DNA of 6,984 bases from Pseudomonadota bacterium (GCA_030836925.1 JAUPLK010000083.1:1-6984); one strand, 5' to 3'; positions 1-5,990 are shown, numbered from the stretch's first letter. Notes: generated by a model from the letters alone, not told the origin. Made by a program: numbers and translations.

Positions 1-2
1 CG

Positions 3-191
3 ATCAAGAAACTGCATACCGGCAAGGGCAACCTCGTCAAGCGCGCGCTGGATATCAAGACCCTGGGTGCGAAAACCAGCAAGAAGTTGCCGGATGCCTT
101 CCTTGAACAGGCGGATGATGTCGACGAGGAGCTGGCCATGCCGGCGCATGCCGGCCCTGAAGACGCGCCTGAAGATCTCCCGGACGCCTGA
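3..191 (+). CDS. rmuC: DNA recombination protein RmuC, C-terminal end (partial)
   Basis: The last 62 codons of a gene that begins outside the window. The reading starts IKKLHTGKGNLVKRALDIKT and ends in a TGA at 189-191. The block L-x-T-G-x-G-N-L followed by L-G-A-K-T-S-K-K-L-P is typical of the RmuC C-terminus, where the conserved core gives way to a variable tail. The tail here (from about residue 34 of the fragment) is acidic, rich in Asp, Glu and Pro. RmuC proteins are predicted nuclease-fold, coiled-coil proteins that limit recombination between inverted repeats. That role is known for the family and is not visible here. The ABC ATPase gene starts 6 bases after the stop, so read-through from rmuC into the transport operon is possible, though the functions have no obvious link. 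Confidence 0.85.
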   Translation: MKKLHTGKGNLVKRALDIKTLGAKTSKKLPDAFLEQADDVDEELAMPAHAGPEDAPEDLPDA

Positions 192-197
192 TTGCCC

Positions 198-881
198 ATG
201 GCCGATTCCGCGCTCGACGTCAGCCAGCTCTCCCGGCGCTTCGACCAGCGGCAGATCCTCGACCATCTGGACCTGTGCGTCGCGCCGGGCGAACTCGTCG
301 CCATCGTCGGCGAGTCTGGCTCCGGCAAGTCCACGCTGCTCAACCTGATCGCCGGACTCGACACGCCCGATGCCGGAAAAATCCTGATCAGTGGCCAGGA
401 TCTCGCCGTGCTGGATGACGATGCGCGTACGCGCCTGCGGCGCGCGCGGTTGGGCTTTGTCTTCCAGTCCTTTCATATCCTGCCGCACCTGCGGGTTGGC
501 CAGAACATCGAACTGCCGCTGGTGCTGCTCGGTGTGGCCGCCGGCGAACGCCAGCAGCGTGTCGCTGAACTGCTCGCGGCAGTGGGCCTGGCCGATCGTG
601 CGGCGAGCCTGCCGCGCGAGCTTTCCGGTGGCGAGCTGCAGCGGGTGGCCGTCGCCCGTGCGCTCGTGCACCGGCCGGTGCTGGTGCTTGCGGATGAGCC
701 GACCGGCAACCTGGACGCCGAAACCGCGGCAATGGTCATGCGCCTGCTGGTCACGCAGATCCGCGAGCGGGGTGCGGCCGGTGTACTCGTCACCCATTCG
801 GCTGCTGCTGCTGCACTGGCTGACCGGGCGCTGTTGCTCAGCCAGGGCCGCCTGCATCCGCAAAACCTGGCGGTCGGCTGA
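198..881 (+). CDS. ABC transporter ATP-binding protein, LolD/MacB/YbbA class (AttE-like)
   Basis: A 227-residue cytoplasmic ATPase, a normal length for this class. All ABC motifs are intact: Walker A GESGSGKST (residues 38-46), Q-loop Gln90 in FVFQSF, signature LSGGELQR (142-149), Walker B VLVLADEP (161-168) with catalytic Glu167, D-loop NLD (171-173) and the switch His200 in LVTHS. Phe-Gln-Ser-Phe at the Q-loop and DEPTGNLD are typical of ATPases serving FtsX-type permeases (LolD, MacB, FtsE, YbbA) rather than solute importers. The ATG at 198 is preferred over an in-frame TTG at 192, which would only add Met-Pro. No clear Shine-Dalgarno precedes it, so translation may depend on rmuC termination 6 bases upstream. 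The permease start lies 1 base after its stop. With the permease and the AttH-like gene it forms an AttEFGH-type set. It should drive conformational work by the permease, perhaps moving a lipid or hydrophobic compound; the substrate is inference. Confidence 0.93.
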   Translation: MADSALDVSQLSRRFDQRQILDHLDLCVAPGELVAIVGESGSGKSTLLNLIAGLDTPDAGKILISGQDLAVLDDDARTRLRRARLGFVFQSFHILPHLRVGQNIELPLVLLGVAAGERQQRVAELLAAVGLADRAASLPRELSGGELQRVAVARALVHRPVLVLADEPTGNLDAETAAMVMRLLVTQIRERGAAGVLVTHSAAAAALADRALLLSQGRLHPQNLAVG

Positions 882-882
882 G

Positions 883-3435
883 ATGCTGTGGATCTGGTGG
901 CAGCTGATCATCAGATACGCCTGGACTTACCGGCTGCGTTCGGCTGTGCAGGTGCTGGCGATCACGGTCGGTGTGGCGCTCGGCTACGCGGTGAGCCTGA
1001 TCAACACGGCGGCATTGGCGGAATTCAACGCCGCGCTGCGTGAGATCAACGGCGAGGCCGATGCCGTCATCGAGGGCTCGCGTGCCGGGTTCGATGAGCA
1101 GCTGTACGCGCGCGTGGCCAGCGATCCGGGTGTGCAACTGGCCAGTCCGGTGCTGGCCACCGATGTGCTGGTGGCGGGCTCGGCTGACGAGTATCCACCG
1201 CGCCTCACGGTGCTCGGCATCGACGTGCTGCGCGCTGCGCCGCTGTCGCCGACATTGATGGGTGATGCTTCCCTTTCCGGGGAAAGGGAAGCGTCCCGGT
1301 TTGCGATTTTCGGCGACGGCATCCTGCTCTCGCCCTCGGCGCTTGAGCGCTTCAAGTTGCAGGTTGGCGACAGTCTCACCGTGCAGGCCGGATCCGGCAC
1401 AGTGGAATTGAAGGTGCGCGGTACGCTGCCTGGCGTGCGTCCCGGCAGCCTGCTCGGCGTGATGGATCTGGGTTTCGCGCAGTGGCGGCTCGGTGCTCTT
1501 GGCCGGTTGACGCGCATCGATCTGCGTCTGGCCGATGGCGTCAGCCTCGAGACACTGCGCGCCCGGCTCGCTCTGCCGCCGGGTGTGAACCTCGCCGGTC
1601 CGGATGCCACCGGCGCGCGGCTGGCCAATCTGTCGCGCGCTTATCGCGTCAACCTCAATGTGCTGGCGCTGGTGGCGCTGTTCACCGGCGGCTTTCTGGT
1701 GTTCTCGCTGCAGGCGCAGGCCACGCTGGCGCGCCGCGCGCAGTTCGCGTGGTTGCGTGCTGCCGGCCTCGAGCGCGGCCAGCTCAAGCGGCTGCTGATC
1801 GCCGAAGCCCTGGCCATCGGTGCCGTGGGCAGCCTGTGCGGTCTGTTTGCCGGGGCGGCCATCGCGCAAGCGGCGCTGACGGCACTCGGCGGTGACCTCG
1901 GCGGCGGCTACTTCAATGTAACCCGGCCGGCACTCGGCTTTCCGTTGCTGACTGCAGCCGGATTTGCGGTACTCGGCGTCCTCGCGGCGGTTGCCGGCAG
2001 CTACCTGCCCGCCCATGAAGCGGCGCATACGCCGCCTGCCGCAGCCTTGCACGCGGGTGGTGAAGAAGATGTGCTGCGTCCGCTCGGCCGCATCTGGCCC
2101 GGTCTCGTGTTGCTGGGTGTGGCCGCAGTTCTGCTCAGCCTGCCGCCGGTTTCCGGTGTGCCGGTGCCGGCCTACCTGGCCATCGCCGCGATCCTGATCG
2201 GTGCCATCGCCCTGCAGCCGCGCATCGCCCGCCTGCTGTCCCGTCCGTTGGCCGACTGGTTGCAGCATGCGCGTGTCGGCACCCGTGCGCCGACGCTGCT
2301 GCTCGCCGCCAACCGCATGGTGCAGGCGCCCGGCGCGGCGGCGATCGCCATGGCCGGCATCGTGGCGAGCTTTGGCCTGATGGTGGCGATGGGCACGATG
2401 GTGTCGAGTTTTCGCGGCACCCTGGATGGCTGGCTGGTGCAGGTGCTGCCGGCGGATCTCTACGCGCGGGTCGGGCTGTCCATGACGGATGCCTGGCTGT
2501 CGCCAGCGGATATGCAGCGCATCCGCACGCATCCCGGCGTGCTGCGCGTGGAGTTCTCGCGTGCCACCCCCTTGCAGCTCGCGGCGGACCGCGCGGCGGT
2601 AGTGGTCGTCGCGCGCACGATCGACGCGACAGATCCCGGTGCCGCCTTGCCACTGGTGGGCCGGCCGCTCGCCTGGCAGCCGGACCAGCCGCCGCCGGTC
2701 TGGGTGTCGGAGGCGATGGTCGATCTGTACGGTGCGCGCGTCGGTGGGATACTGCATCTGCCGCTGGCCGGTGGTCTGCACCCCTTTATCGTGCTCGGCG
2801 TCTGGCGCGATTACGCGCGGCAGTTCGGTTCGGTGGCAATGCGCGCCGAGGATTACCAGCGCATCACCGGCGATTCCACGCGCACGGATGCCGCGATCTG
2901 GCTGCGGCCCGGCGTGCGTGCGGCCGATGTGAGTCGGGATCTGCTGCAGACGCTCGATTCCCGCGAGGTGATCGAGCTGCGTGCGCCGGCCGAGATCCGC
3001 GCGCTCAGCCTGCGGATTTTCGACCGCAGCTTTGCCGTCACCTATGTGCTGGAAGCAGCGGCAATCCTCATCGGCATGATCGGCGTGGCGGCAACTTTTT
3101 CCTCGCAGGCGATGGCGCGCAGCCGCGAGTTCGGCATGCTGCGGCATATCGGCGTGACGCGCGGGCAGATCCTGCGCGTGCTGGCGCTGGAGGGCGCGCT
3201 GGCCACCCTCAACGCGATAGTGGTCGGCCTGCTGGCCGGTCTGGTGATCGCGCTGGTGCTGATCCGCGTGGTCAATCCGCAGTCCTTTCACTGGTCGATG
3301 CAGCTGATCGTGCCGCTTGAGCTGATCGCCGGGCTGATCGCGGCGTTGCTGGTCTGTGCCACCGGCACGGCCGCCATCGCTGGCCGGCGTGCCACCGGCA
3401 GCAGCCCGTTGCGTGCTGTGCACGAGGACTGGTGA
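883..3435 (+). CDS. ABC transporter permease with two FtsX domains (AttF/AttG-like)
   Basis: An 850-residue inner-membrane permease partnering the upstream ATPase. Ten hydrophobic segments can be picked out: about 22-44, 258-280, 304-332, 350-375, 404-420, 428-448, 487-510, 717-741, 768-795 and 808-834. Large soluble regions at about 45-255 and 511-715 should lie in the periplasm. This is two copies of the MacB_PCD plus FtsX layout (one helix, periplasmic domain, three helices) joined by two extra helices, as in the long permeases of the YbbP/SalY group. Each half has a cytoplasmic loop with R-x-Q/E-F-x-x-L/M-R-x-x-G-x-x-R-G-Q-x-x-R/K (AQFAWLRAAGLERGQ and REFGMLRHIGVTRGQ), the usual ATPase contact region. 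The start is the ATG 1 base after the ATPase stop (TGA G ATG). The frame is open further upstream to 391, but that part lies inside the ATPase gene and reads as non-membrane nonsense. An unusual perfect hairpin lies inside the gene at 1264-1295. The substrate is unknown. Confidence 0.93.
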   Translation: MLWIWWQLIIRYAWTYRLRSAVQVLAITVGVALGYAVSLINTAALAEFNAALREINGEADAVIEGSRAGFDEQLYARVASDPGVQLASPVLATDVLVAGSADEYPPRLTVLGIDVLRAAPLSPTLMGDASLSGEREASRFAIFGDGILLSPSALERFKLQVGDSLTVQAGSGTVELKVRGTLPGVRPGSLLGVMDLGFAQWRLGALGRLTRIDLRLADGVSLETLRARLALPPGVNLAGPDATGARLANLSRAYRVNLNVLALVALFTGGFLVFSLQAQATLARRAQFAWLRAAGLERGQLKRLLIAEALAIGAVGSLCGLFAGAAIAQAALTALGGDLGGGYFNVTRPALGFPLLTAAGFAVLGVLAAVAGSYLPAHEAAHTPPAAALHAGGEEDVLRPLGRIWPGLVLLGVAAVLLSLPPVSGVPVPAYLAIAAILIGAIALQPRIARLLSRPLADWLQHARVGTRAPTLLLAANRMVQAPGAAAIAMAGIVASFGLMVAMGTMVSSFRGTLDGWLVQVLPADLYARVGLSMTDAWLSPADMQRIRTHPGVLRVEFSRATPLQLAADRAAVVVVARTIDATDPGAALPLVGRPLAWQPDQPPPVWVSEAMVDLYGARVGGILHLPLAGGLHPFIVLGVWRDYARQFGSVAMRAEDYQRITGDSTRTDAAIWLRPGVRAADVSRDLLQTLDSREVIELRAPAEIRALSLRIFDRSFAVTYVLEAAAILIGMIGVAATFSSQAMARSREFGMLRHIGVTRGQILRVLALEGALATLNAIVVGLLAGLVIALVLIRVVNPQSFHWSMQLIVPLELIAGLIAALLVCATGTAAIAGRRATGSSPLRAVHEDW
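1264..1295. repeat. Perfect 12-bp inverted repeat inside the permease gene
   Basis: GCTTCCCTTTCC (1267-1278) and its exact reverse complement GGAAAGGGAAGC (1281-1292) are separated by only two bases (GG). In RNA the stem extends outward with a T1266-G1293 wobble, A1265-T1294 and G1264-C1295, giving 15 pairs. It is read in frame as residues 128-138 (DASLSGEREAS) in the first periplasmic domain of the permease, probably an exposed loop. A 12-bp perfect arm with a 2-base loop is far beyond chance and unusual inside a coding region. It could be a small palindromic element absorbed in frame, or a structure affecting expression. No second copy was seen in the window. Confidence 0.85.
3424..3428 (+). 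promoter_or_regulatory. Shine-Dalgarno site for the AttH-like gene
   Basis: GAGGA lies in the last codons of the permease gene, with 6 bases to the ATG at 3435 but only 3 to the alternative GTG at 3432. This spacing favours the ATG as the start. It also shows that the third gene of the operon has its own ribosome binding site, unlike the first two. Confidence 0.6.
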
Positions 3436-4511
3436 TGCTGAGCCGCCGCCGTCTGCTGCTCACGCTTGCCGCACTGGCTGCGCCGGCGAGTCGTGCGGCC
3501 ATCAGCTATCCGCAAGTGTTGCCGCGTGCGCTGGTCTTTCCGCAGGACTTCGGCGCGCATGCGGATTTTCGTACCGAGTGGTGGTACCTCACCGGCTGGC
3601 TGGGCGACCGGCAGCGACCGCTGGGCTTCCAGTTGACCTTCTTTCGCAGCCGCACCGATGTGGACCCGGCCAACCCGAGTGCCTTTGCGGCACGTCAGCT
3701 GGTGATCGCGCATGCGGCGATTGCCGACCCCGCGCGTGGGTCGCTGCTGCTGGATGAGCGCATCGCCCGCACCGGTTTCGGGCTGGCTGAAGCAGCGGGG
3801 GGTGATACCGATGTGCGGCTTTCCGGCTGGCGCCTCTTCCGCGATGCGGAGACCGACACCTATCACGCGCAGATCGCTGCACGTGAGTTCACGCTCGGTT
3901 TCAAGGCCGTTGCCGGCGCGCCACCCTGGCTGCAGGGCGAGCAGGGCCTGTCACGCAAAGGCCCGGATCCGCTGCAGGCGAGCTACTACTACTCGCGCCC
4001 ACAGCTGAAGGTGCAGGCACAACTCAGCCGGGGCGGGAAGGTGGAGGATCTGGCCGGCATTGCCTGGCTGGATCACGAGTGGTCGAGTGCGGCGCTTGCG
4101 CCGGATGCAGTCGGCTGGGACTGGGTCGGCATGAATCTCGATGACGGCAGTGCGCTGGCCGCCTTCCAGATCCGCAGCAAGCAGGCCGGTCAGCCGCCCG
4201 TGCAGACTTACGCTGCGCTTCGCGGGGCGAGCGGTTCCGTGCAGCTTGTCGCGCCGGTTGACGTCCGCTTCACGCCACTGCGCTACTGGAACTCGTCGCG
4301 CTACCGCAGCGCCTGGCCAGTCGCCCAGCGCATCCGCATCGGCACACGCGTGTTTGAAACCCGACCGCTCATGGACGACCAGGAGCTCGATTCCAGACTC
4401 ACGACCGGCGCCGTCTACTGGGAAGGCGCCAGCCAACTCCTCGAAGCCGGCCGCCCCGTCGGCCGCGGCTATCTGGAGATGACCGGCTACGTCGCGCCGC
4501 TGACCTTGTAG
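3435..4511 (+). CDS. AttH/CrtC-type lipocalin-like exported protein
   Basis: A 358-residue protein of the family covering AttH and the carotenoid hydratase CrtC, built of two lipocalin-like beta-barrel domains. The N-terminus MLSRRRLLLTLAALAA is a signal peptide whose S-R-R-x-L-L core suggests the Tat route. Likely cleavage is after Ala21 (ASRA/AIS), and there is no lipobox Cys, so the product should be periplasmic and soluble. Family hallmarks are YPQVLPR (25-31), FPQDFGAHADFRTEWWYLTG (35-54), WLDHEWSS (211-218), the GWDWVGMNLDDG block just after, and RGYLEMTGY near the C-terminus. The ATG overlaps the permease TGA by one base (TGATG), so translation is coupled. No carotenoid genes are nearby, so a hydratase role is not supported. 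Operon context suggests it binds or hands over a hydrophobic compound for the ABC transporter (inference). Agrobacterium attachment-region naming is historical and does not establish function. Confidence 0.9.
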   Translation: MLSRRRLLLTLAALAAPASRAAISYPQVLPRALVFPQDFGAHADFRTEWWYLTGWLGDRQRPLGFQLTFFRSRTDVDPANPSAFAARQLVIAHAAIADPARGSLLLDERIARTGFGLAEAAGGDTDVRLSGWRLFRDAETDTYHAQIAAREFTLGFKAVAGAPPWLQGEQGLSRKGPDPLQASYYYSRPQLKVQAQLSRGGKVEDLAGIAWLDHEWSSAALAPDAVGWDWVGMNLDDGSALAAFQIRSKQAGQPPVQTYAALRGASGSVQLVAPVDVRFTPLRYWNSSRYRSAWPVAQRIRIGTRVFETRPLMDDQELDSRLTTGAVYWEGASQLLEAGRPVGRGYLEMTGYVAPLTL

Positions 4512-4526
4512 GTAGGCACCTTTTTT
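4510..4526 (+). terminator. Weak terminator-like stem and T tract after the ABC operon
   Basis: AGGT (4510-4513) can pair with ACCT (4518-4521), followed by a run of T to 4526. The stem has only four pairs, so it would be a poor intrinsic terminator on its own. It coincides with the GGCACC repeat at the end of the antiporter unit, so the T run may simply be part of that repeat. Confidence 0.25.
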
Positions 4527-4532
4527 CTATGC
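4515..4532. repeat. Left boundary repeat of the antiporter unit
   Basis: GGCACCTTTTTTCTATGC. Its reverse complement matches the other side of the antiporter gene (5454-5468, GGCATAGAAGGTGCC), apart from a shorter A/T run there. The first 12 bases match the GGCACCTTTTT ends of the repeat cluster at 5536-5558. The antiporter stop codon lies inside it (4527-4529). Read together, the two sites form imperfect inverted repeats bounding the antiporter gene. Confidence 0.6.
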
Positions 4533-5453
4533 TTGCTGTTGCAGGATGGTCGCAAGCCAGGTGGCATATAGCACCAACAGCAATACACCCCGACGCCTTT
4601 CGATGAAACCGGTACGGCTCGGGTATATGAACACCACCACCACAAAACCAAACACCAACGCCACCGCAACATCGCGCCATGCAACCGTGATGGGGTGAAT
4701 GATGGCTGCCACGGCAACAACAAGCATGCCGTTGAAAATATTGCTTCCGAGAATCGTCCCCAGGCCCACCTCGTCGTGTCCGCGAAGCTTGGCGACAACG
4801 GCTGTGGCAAGTTCGGGCGCAGACGTGCCAATTGCCACGATGGTTGCGCCGATGATGAATTCATCGATGCCAAACGATATGGCAATGCCCTTTGCGCCGG
4901 CCACTATGAGATTTCCAGCGGCTACCAGAAAAGCGAGACCGATAATGCAGGAGAGGACTACCAGCCCGAATCGATGTTCACCAAGAACCGCGTCGGCGGC
5001 GCTGCGTTGTTTCCGCGCCTCGACTACCGCAGCAATCAGCCAGACGGCAAATGCAGCCAGCATCAGCAAGCCGTCGACTCTGGAGAGTTCGCCATCCAGG
5101 AACAGCACGCCCGTAATCACGGGAGCCAGCAATGCCACAGGAAAATCCCGTTTTACGCTGTCGCGAGGACTTTGAATTCCCGAGATGACCAACGCCAGAG
5201 CCAGGATCAGGGCGACATTAACGACATTGCTGCCGAGGGCATCACCCAGCGCGATCTGCGGGGTTCCTGCCACGGCGGAATTGATGGCAACAGACAATTC
5301 CGGGCTTGATGTGGCGAATGCGGCGACGGTGGCGCCGATGATGCCCGGAGAAATTCTTGCCCAATGACCGAGACCAACCGCACCACGGACGAAAAGCTCA
5401 CCGCCCACGCCGGCACACACCACACCCAGGAGCAAGGCAAGATATTCATTCAT
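4527..5453 (-). CDS. Calcium/sodium (cation/H+) antiporter, CaCA superfamily, YrbG-like
   Basis: A 308-residue, very hydrophobic inner-membrane protein with about ten helices, close to the usual length of YrbG-type exchangers. The two inverted-topology alpha repeats are clear. Repeat 1 is GATVAAFATSSPEL with Glu52, followed by GDALGSNVVN (70-79). Repeat 2 is GATIVAIGTSAPEL with Glu214, followed by GTILGSNIFN (232-241). The two Glu residues and the GSNxxN helices are the ion-binding elements of the family. The Gly-Asn usually preceding xxGSN is Gly-Asp and Gly-Thr here, so ion preference may differ from well-studied members. A polar loop at about 145-160 separates the halves. It should exchange Ca2+ or another cation for Na+ or H+. 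The gene converges on the AttH-like gene with 15 bases between stops. It is distinctly less GC-rich than its neighbours (about 53-55% in sampled 60-base lines versus 72-80% in the operon) and is bounded by repeats, which suggests acquisition. No Shine-Dalgarno precedes the ATG. Confidence 0.9.
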   Translation of the reverse strand: MNEYLALLLGVVCAGVGGELFVRGAVGLGHWARISPGIIGATVAAFATSSPELSVAINSAVAGTPQIALGDALGSNVVNVALILALALVISGIQSPRDSVKRDFPVALLAPVITGVLFLDGELSRVDGLLMLAAFAVWLIAAVVEARKQRSAADAVLGEHRFGLVVLSCIIGLAFLVAAGNLIVAGAKGIAISFGIDEFIIGATIVAIGTSAPELATAVVAKLRGHDEVGLGTILGSNIFNGMLVVAVAAIIHPITVAWRDVAVALVFGFVVVVFIYPSRTGFIERRRGVLLLVLYATWLATILQQQA

Positions 5454-5480
5454 GGCATAGAAGGTGCCAGATTTATTTTC
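5454..5480. repeat. Right boundary repeat next to the antiporter start
   Basis: This holds GGCATAGAAGGTGCC (5454-5468), inverted relative to the left boundary at 4515-4532, and continues as AGATTTATTTTC. The segment 5461-5480 matches the reverse complement of 5525-5544 at 19 of 20 positions. It also matches 5495-5512 directly at 17 of 18. It touches the antiporter start codon, so it forms that gene's 5' leader. Confidence 0.75.
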
Positions 5481-5492
5481 CTGAGCAAAGCT

Positions 5493-5546
5493 AAAAGGTG
5501 CCGGATTTATTTACCTGACGGTCCGAAAATAAATCCGGCACCTTTT
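5493..5546. repeat. Perfect 20-bp inverted repeat (hairpin element)
   Basis: AAAAGGTGCCGGATTTATTT (5493-5512) is the exact reverse complement of 5527-5546, with a 14-base loop (5513-5526). Arms beginning with AAAA and ending with TTTT mean a transcript from either strand gives a stem followed by U residues, so it could act as a bidirectional terminator. Its likeliest use is ending transcription of the minus-strand gene at 5557-5913 before the antiporter. The GGTGCC/GGCACC core with a T/A tail resembles dispersed palindromic repeats of proteobacteria, but no transposase is present here to tie it to a family. Confidence 0.85.
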
Positions 5547-5558
5547 CGGCACCTTTTT
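5536..5558. repeat. Tandem 11-bp repeat at the end of the repeat cluster
   Basis: CGGCACCTTTT occurs twice head to tail (5536-5546 and 5547-5557), the second copy with one more T. The first is the outer end of the right arm of the 20-bp inverted repeat. The second is a truncated extra copy whose last bases include the stop codon (TAA, complement of 5557-5559) of the minus-strand gene next door. The second copy also resembles the left boundary at 4515-4526. Confidence 0.75.
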
Positions 5559-5913
5559 ACACAGCTACCGCCGGGCGGGTTTGCAGGTAGGCCTCCGCAT
5601 CCCCACGCCCCCGCAGGAAAGCCATCTGCAAATCACCGCCCGCCGGAATCCTGAGCAGTATCTGGGAGAGTCTGGCGGCGTCAGCTTCCAGACCTTCCTG
5701 CAGCAGATACGCGTAGACCACGAGTTCGGCAAAACCTTCGTCCAGTGCCAGAGATTCGACCAGTGCAGCCACGAAGCCGCCCAGATAGGCGTGGTCAAGC
5801 TGATCGAGCGGTGCCCCACGCACACCGGGCAGCCGGGCGCCGATGTGGACCGCCCGGGTCACCCGATCTACAGCCGTCACCAGCGAAATGGGCCCCTGCT
5901 CGCGCTTTTCCAT
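5557..5913 (-). CDS. Hypothetical protein, 118 residues, family not recognised
   Basis: The protein starts MEKREQGPISLVTAVDR and ends QTRPAVAV. Codon third positions are strongly G/C, unlike those of the overlapping + strand frame, which supports this strand as the coding one. There is no signal peptide and no clear membrane segment. The central part (about residues 35-95) reads as amphipathic helices rich in Leu and Ala (AYLGGFVAALVESLAL, VVYAYLLQEGLEADAARLSQILLRI), suggesting a small, soluble, all-helical cytoplasmic protein. No catalytic motif was recognised and no function is proposed. It is divergent from the AraC-type regulator with 77 bases between start codons, so that regulator is a plausible controller. 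Its stop codon lies inside the GGCACC repeat, so the extreme C-terminus (PAVAV) may have been changed when the repeat arrived. The ATG at 5913 has no strong ribosome binding site. Confidence 0.7.
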   Translation of the reverse strand: MEKREQGPISLVTAVDRVTRAVHIGARLPGVRGAPLDQLDHAYLGGFVAALVESLALDEGFAELVVYAYLLQEGLEADAARLSQILLRIPAGGDLQMAFLRGRGDAEAYLQTRPAVAV

Positions 5914-5990
5914 ATCCGGTAAAGGGTAGGGCGCTTTCCGCGCCGCAGGCTTGTCATTTCAGGTCAGCCTCTGTTCAATGTCTGCTCATC
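5914..5990. promoter_or_regulatory. Divergent intergenic region with a short palindrome
   Basis: These 77 bases separate the start codons of the 118-residue protein (minus) and the AraC-type regulator (plus), so promoters for both should lie here. GGCGC (5930-5934) and GCGCC (5940-5944) form a 5-bp perfect inverted repeat with a 5-base spacer, a possible operator. It is short and GC-rich, so chance is not excluded. AraC-family proteins more often bind direct than inverted half-sites. Confidence 0.4.
5951..5979 (+). promoter_or_regulatory. Possible sigma-70 promoter for the AraC-type gene
   Basis: TTGTCA (5951-5956, five of six matches to the -35 consensus) and TTCAAT (5974-5979, four of six to -10) are 17 bases apart. 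Transcription would begin only a few bases before the ATG at 5991, giving a nearly leaderless message, which fits the absence of a Shine-Dalgarno there. It is based on consensus matching alone. Confidence 0.35.

Noticed and set aside
391..882. Upstream extension of the permease frame into the ATPase gene
   Set aside because: The stretch overlaps the intact ATPase and reads as Arg, Cys, Trp and Ser-rich nonsense. The ATG at 883, 1 base after the ATPase stop, is the natural start.
1264..1295. Intrinsic terminator inside the operon
   Set aside because: The strong stem is not followed by a T tract on either strand, and the coding frame continues through it without interruption.
838..3423. Very long (861 codon) open frame on the minus strand opposite the permease
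   Set aside because: It is rich in Gln, His, Arg and Gly with no hydrophobic or domain pattern, as expected of an antisense frame in GC-rich DNA. The + strand frame has clear FtsX features.
3432..3437. GTG at 3432 as the start of the AttH-like gene
   Set aside because: The GAGGA ribosome binding site is 6 bases from the ATG at 3435 and only 3 from the GTG, so the ATG is better placed. The difference is one residue.
4695..5309. 204-codon + strand frame across the antiporter
   Set aside because: It is polar with no recognisable domain, and lies opposite a well-conserved membrane protein with two alpha repeats.
5461..5558. CRISPR-like array
   Set aside because: The repeats are in mixed orientations, close or overlapping, without regular unique spacers and without cas genes. 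A palindromic repeat cluster explains them better.
5581..5922. 113-codon + strand frame opposite the 118-residue protein
   Set aside because: Third-position bias and the helical, leucine-rich character favour the minus strand. The + frame gives a low-quality polar sequence.
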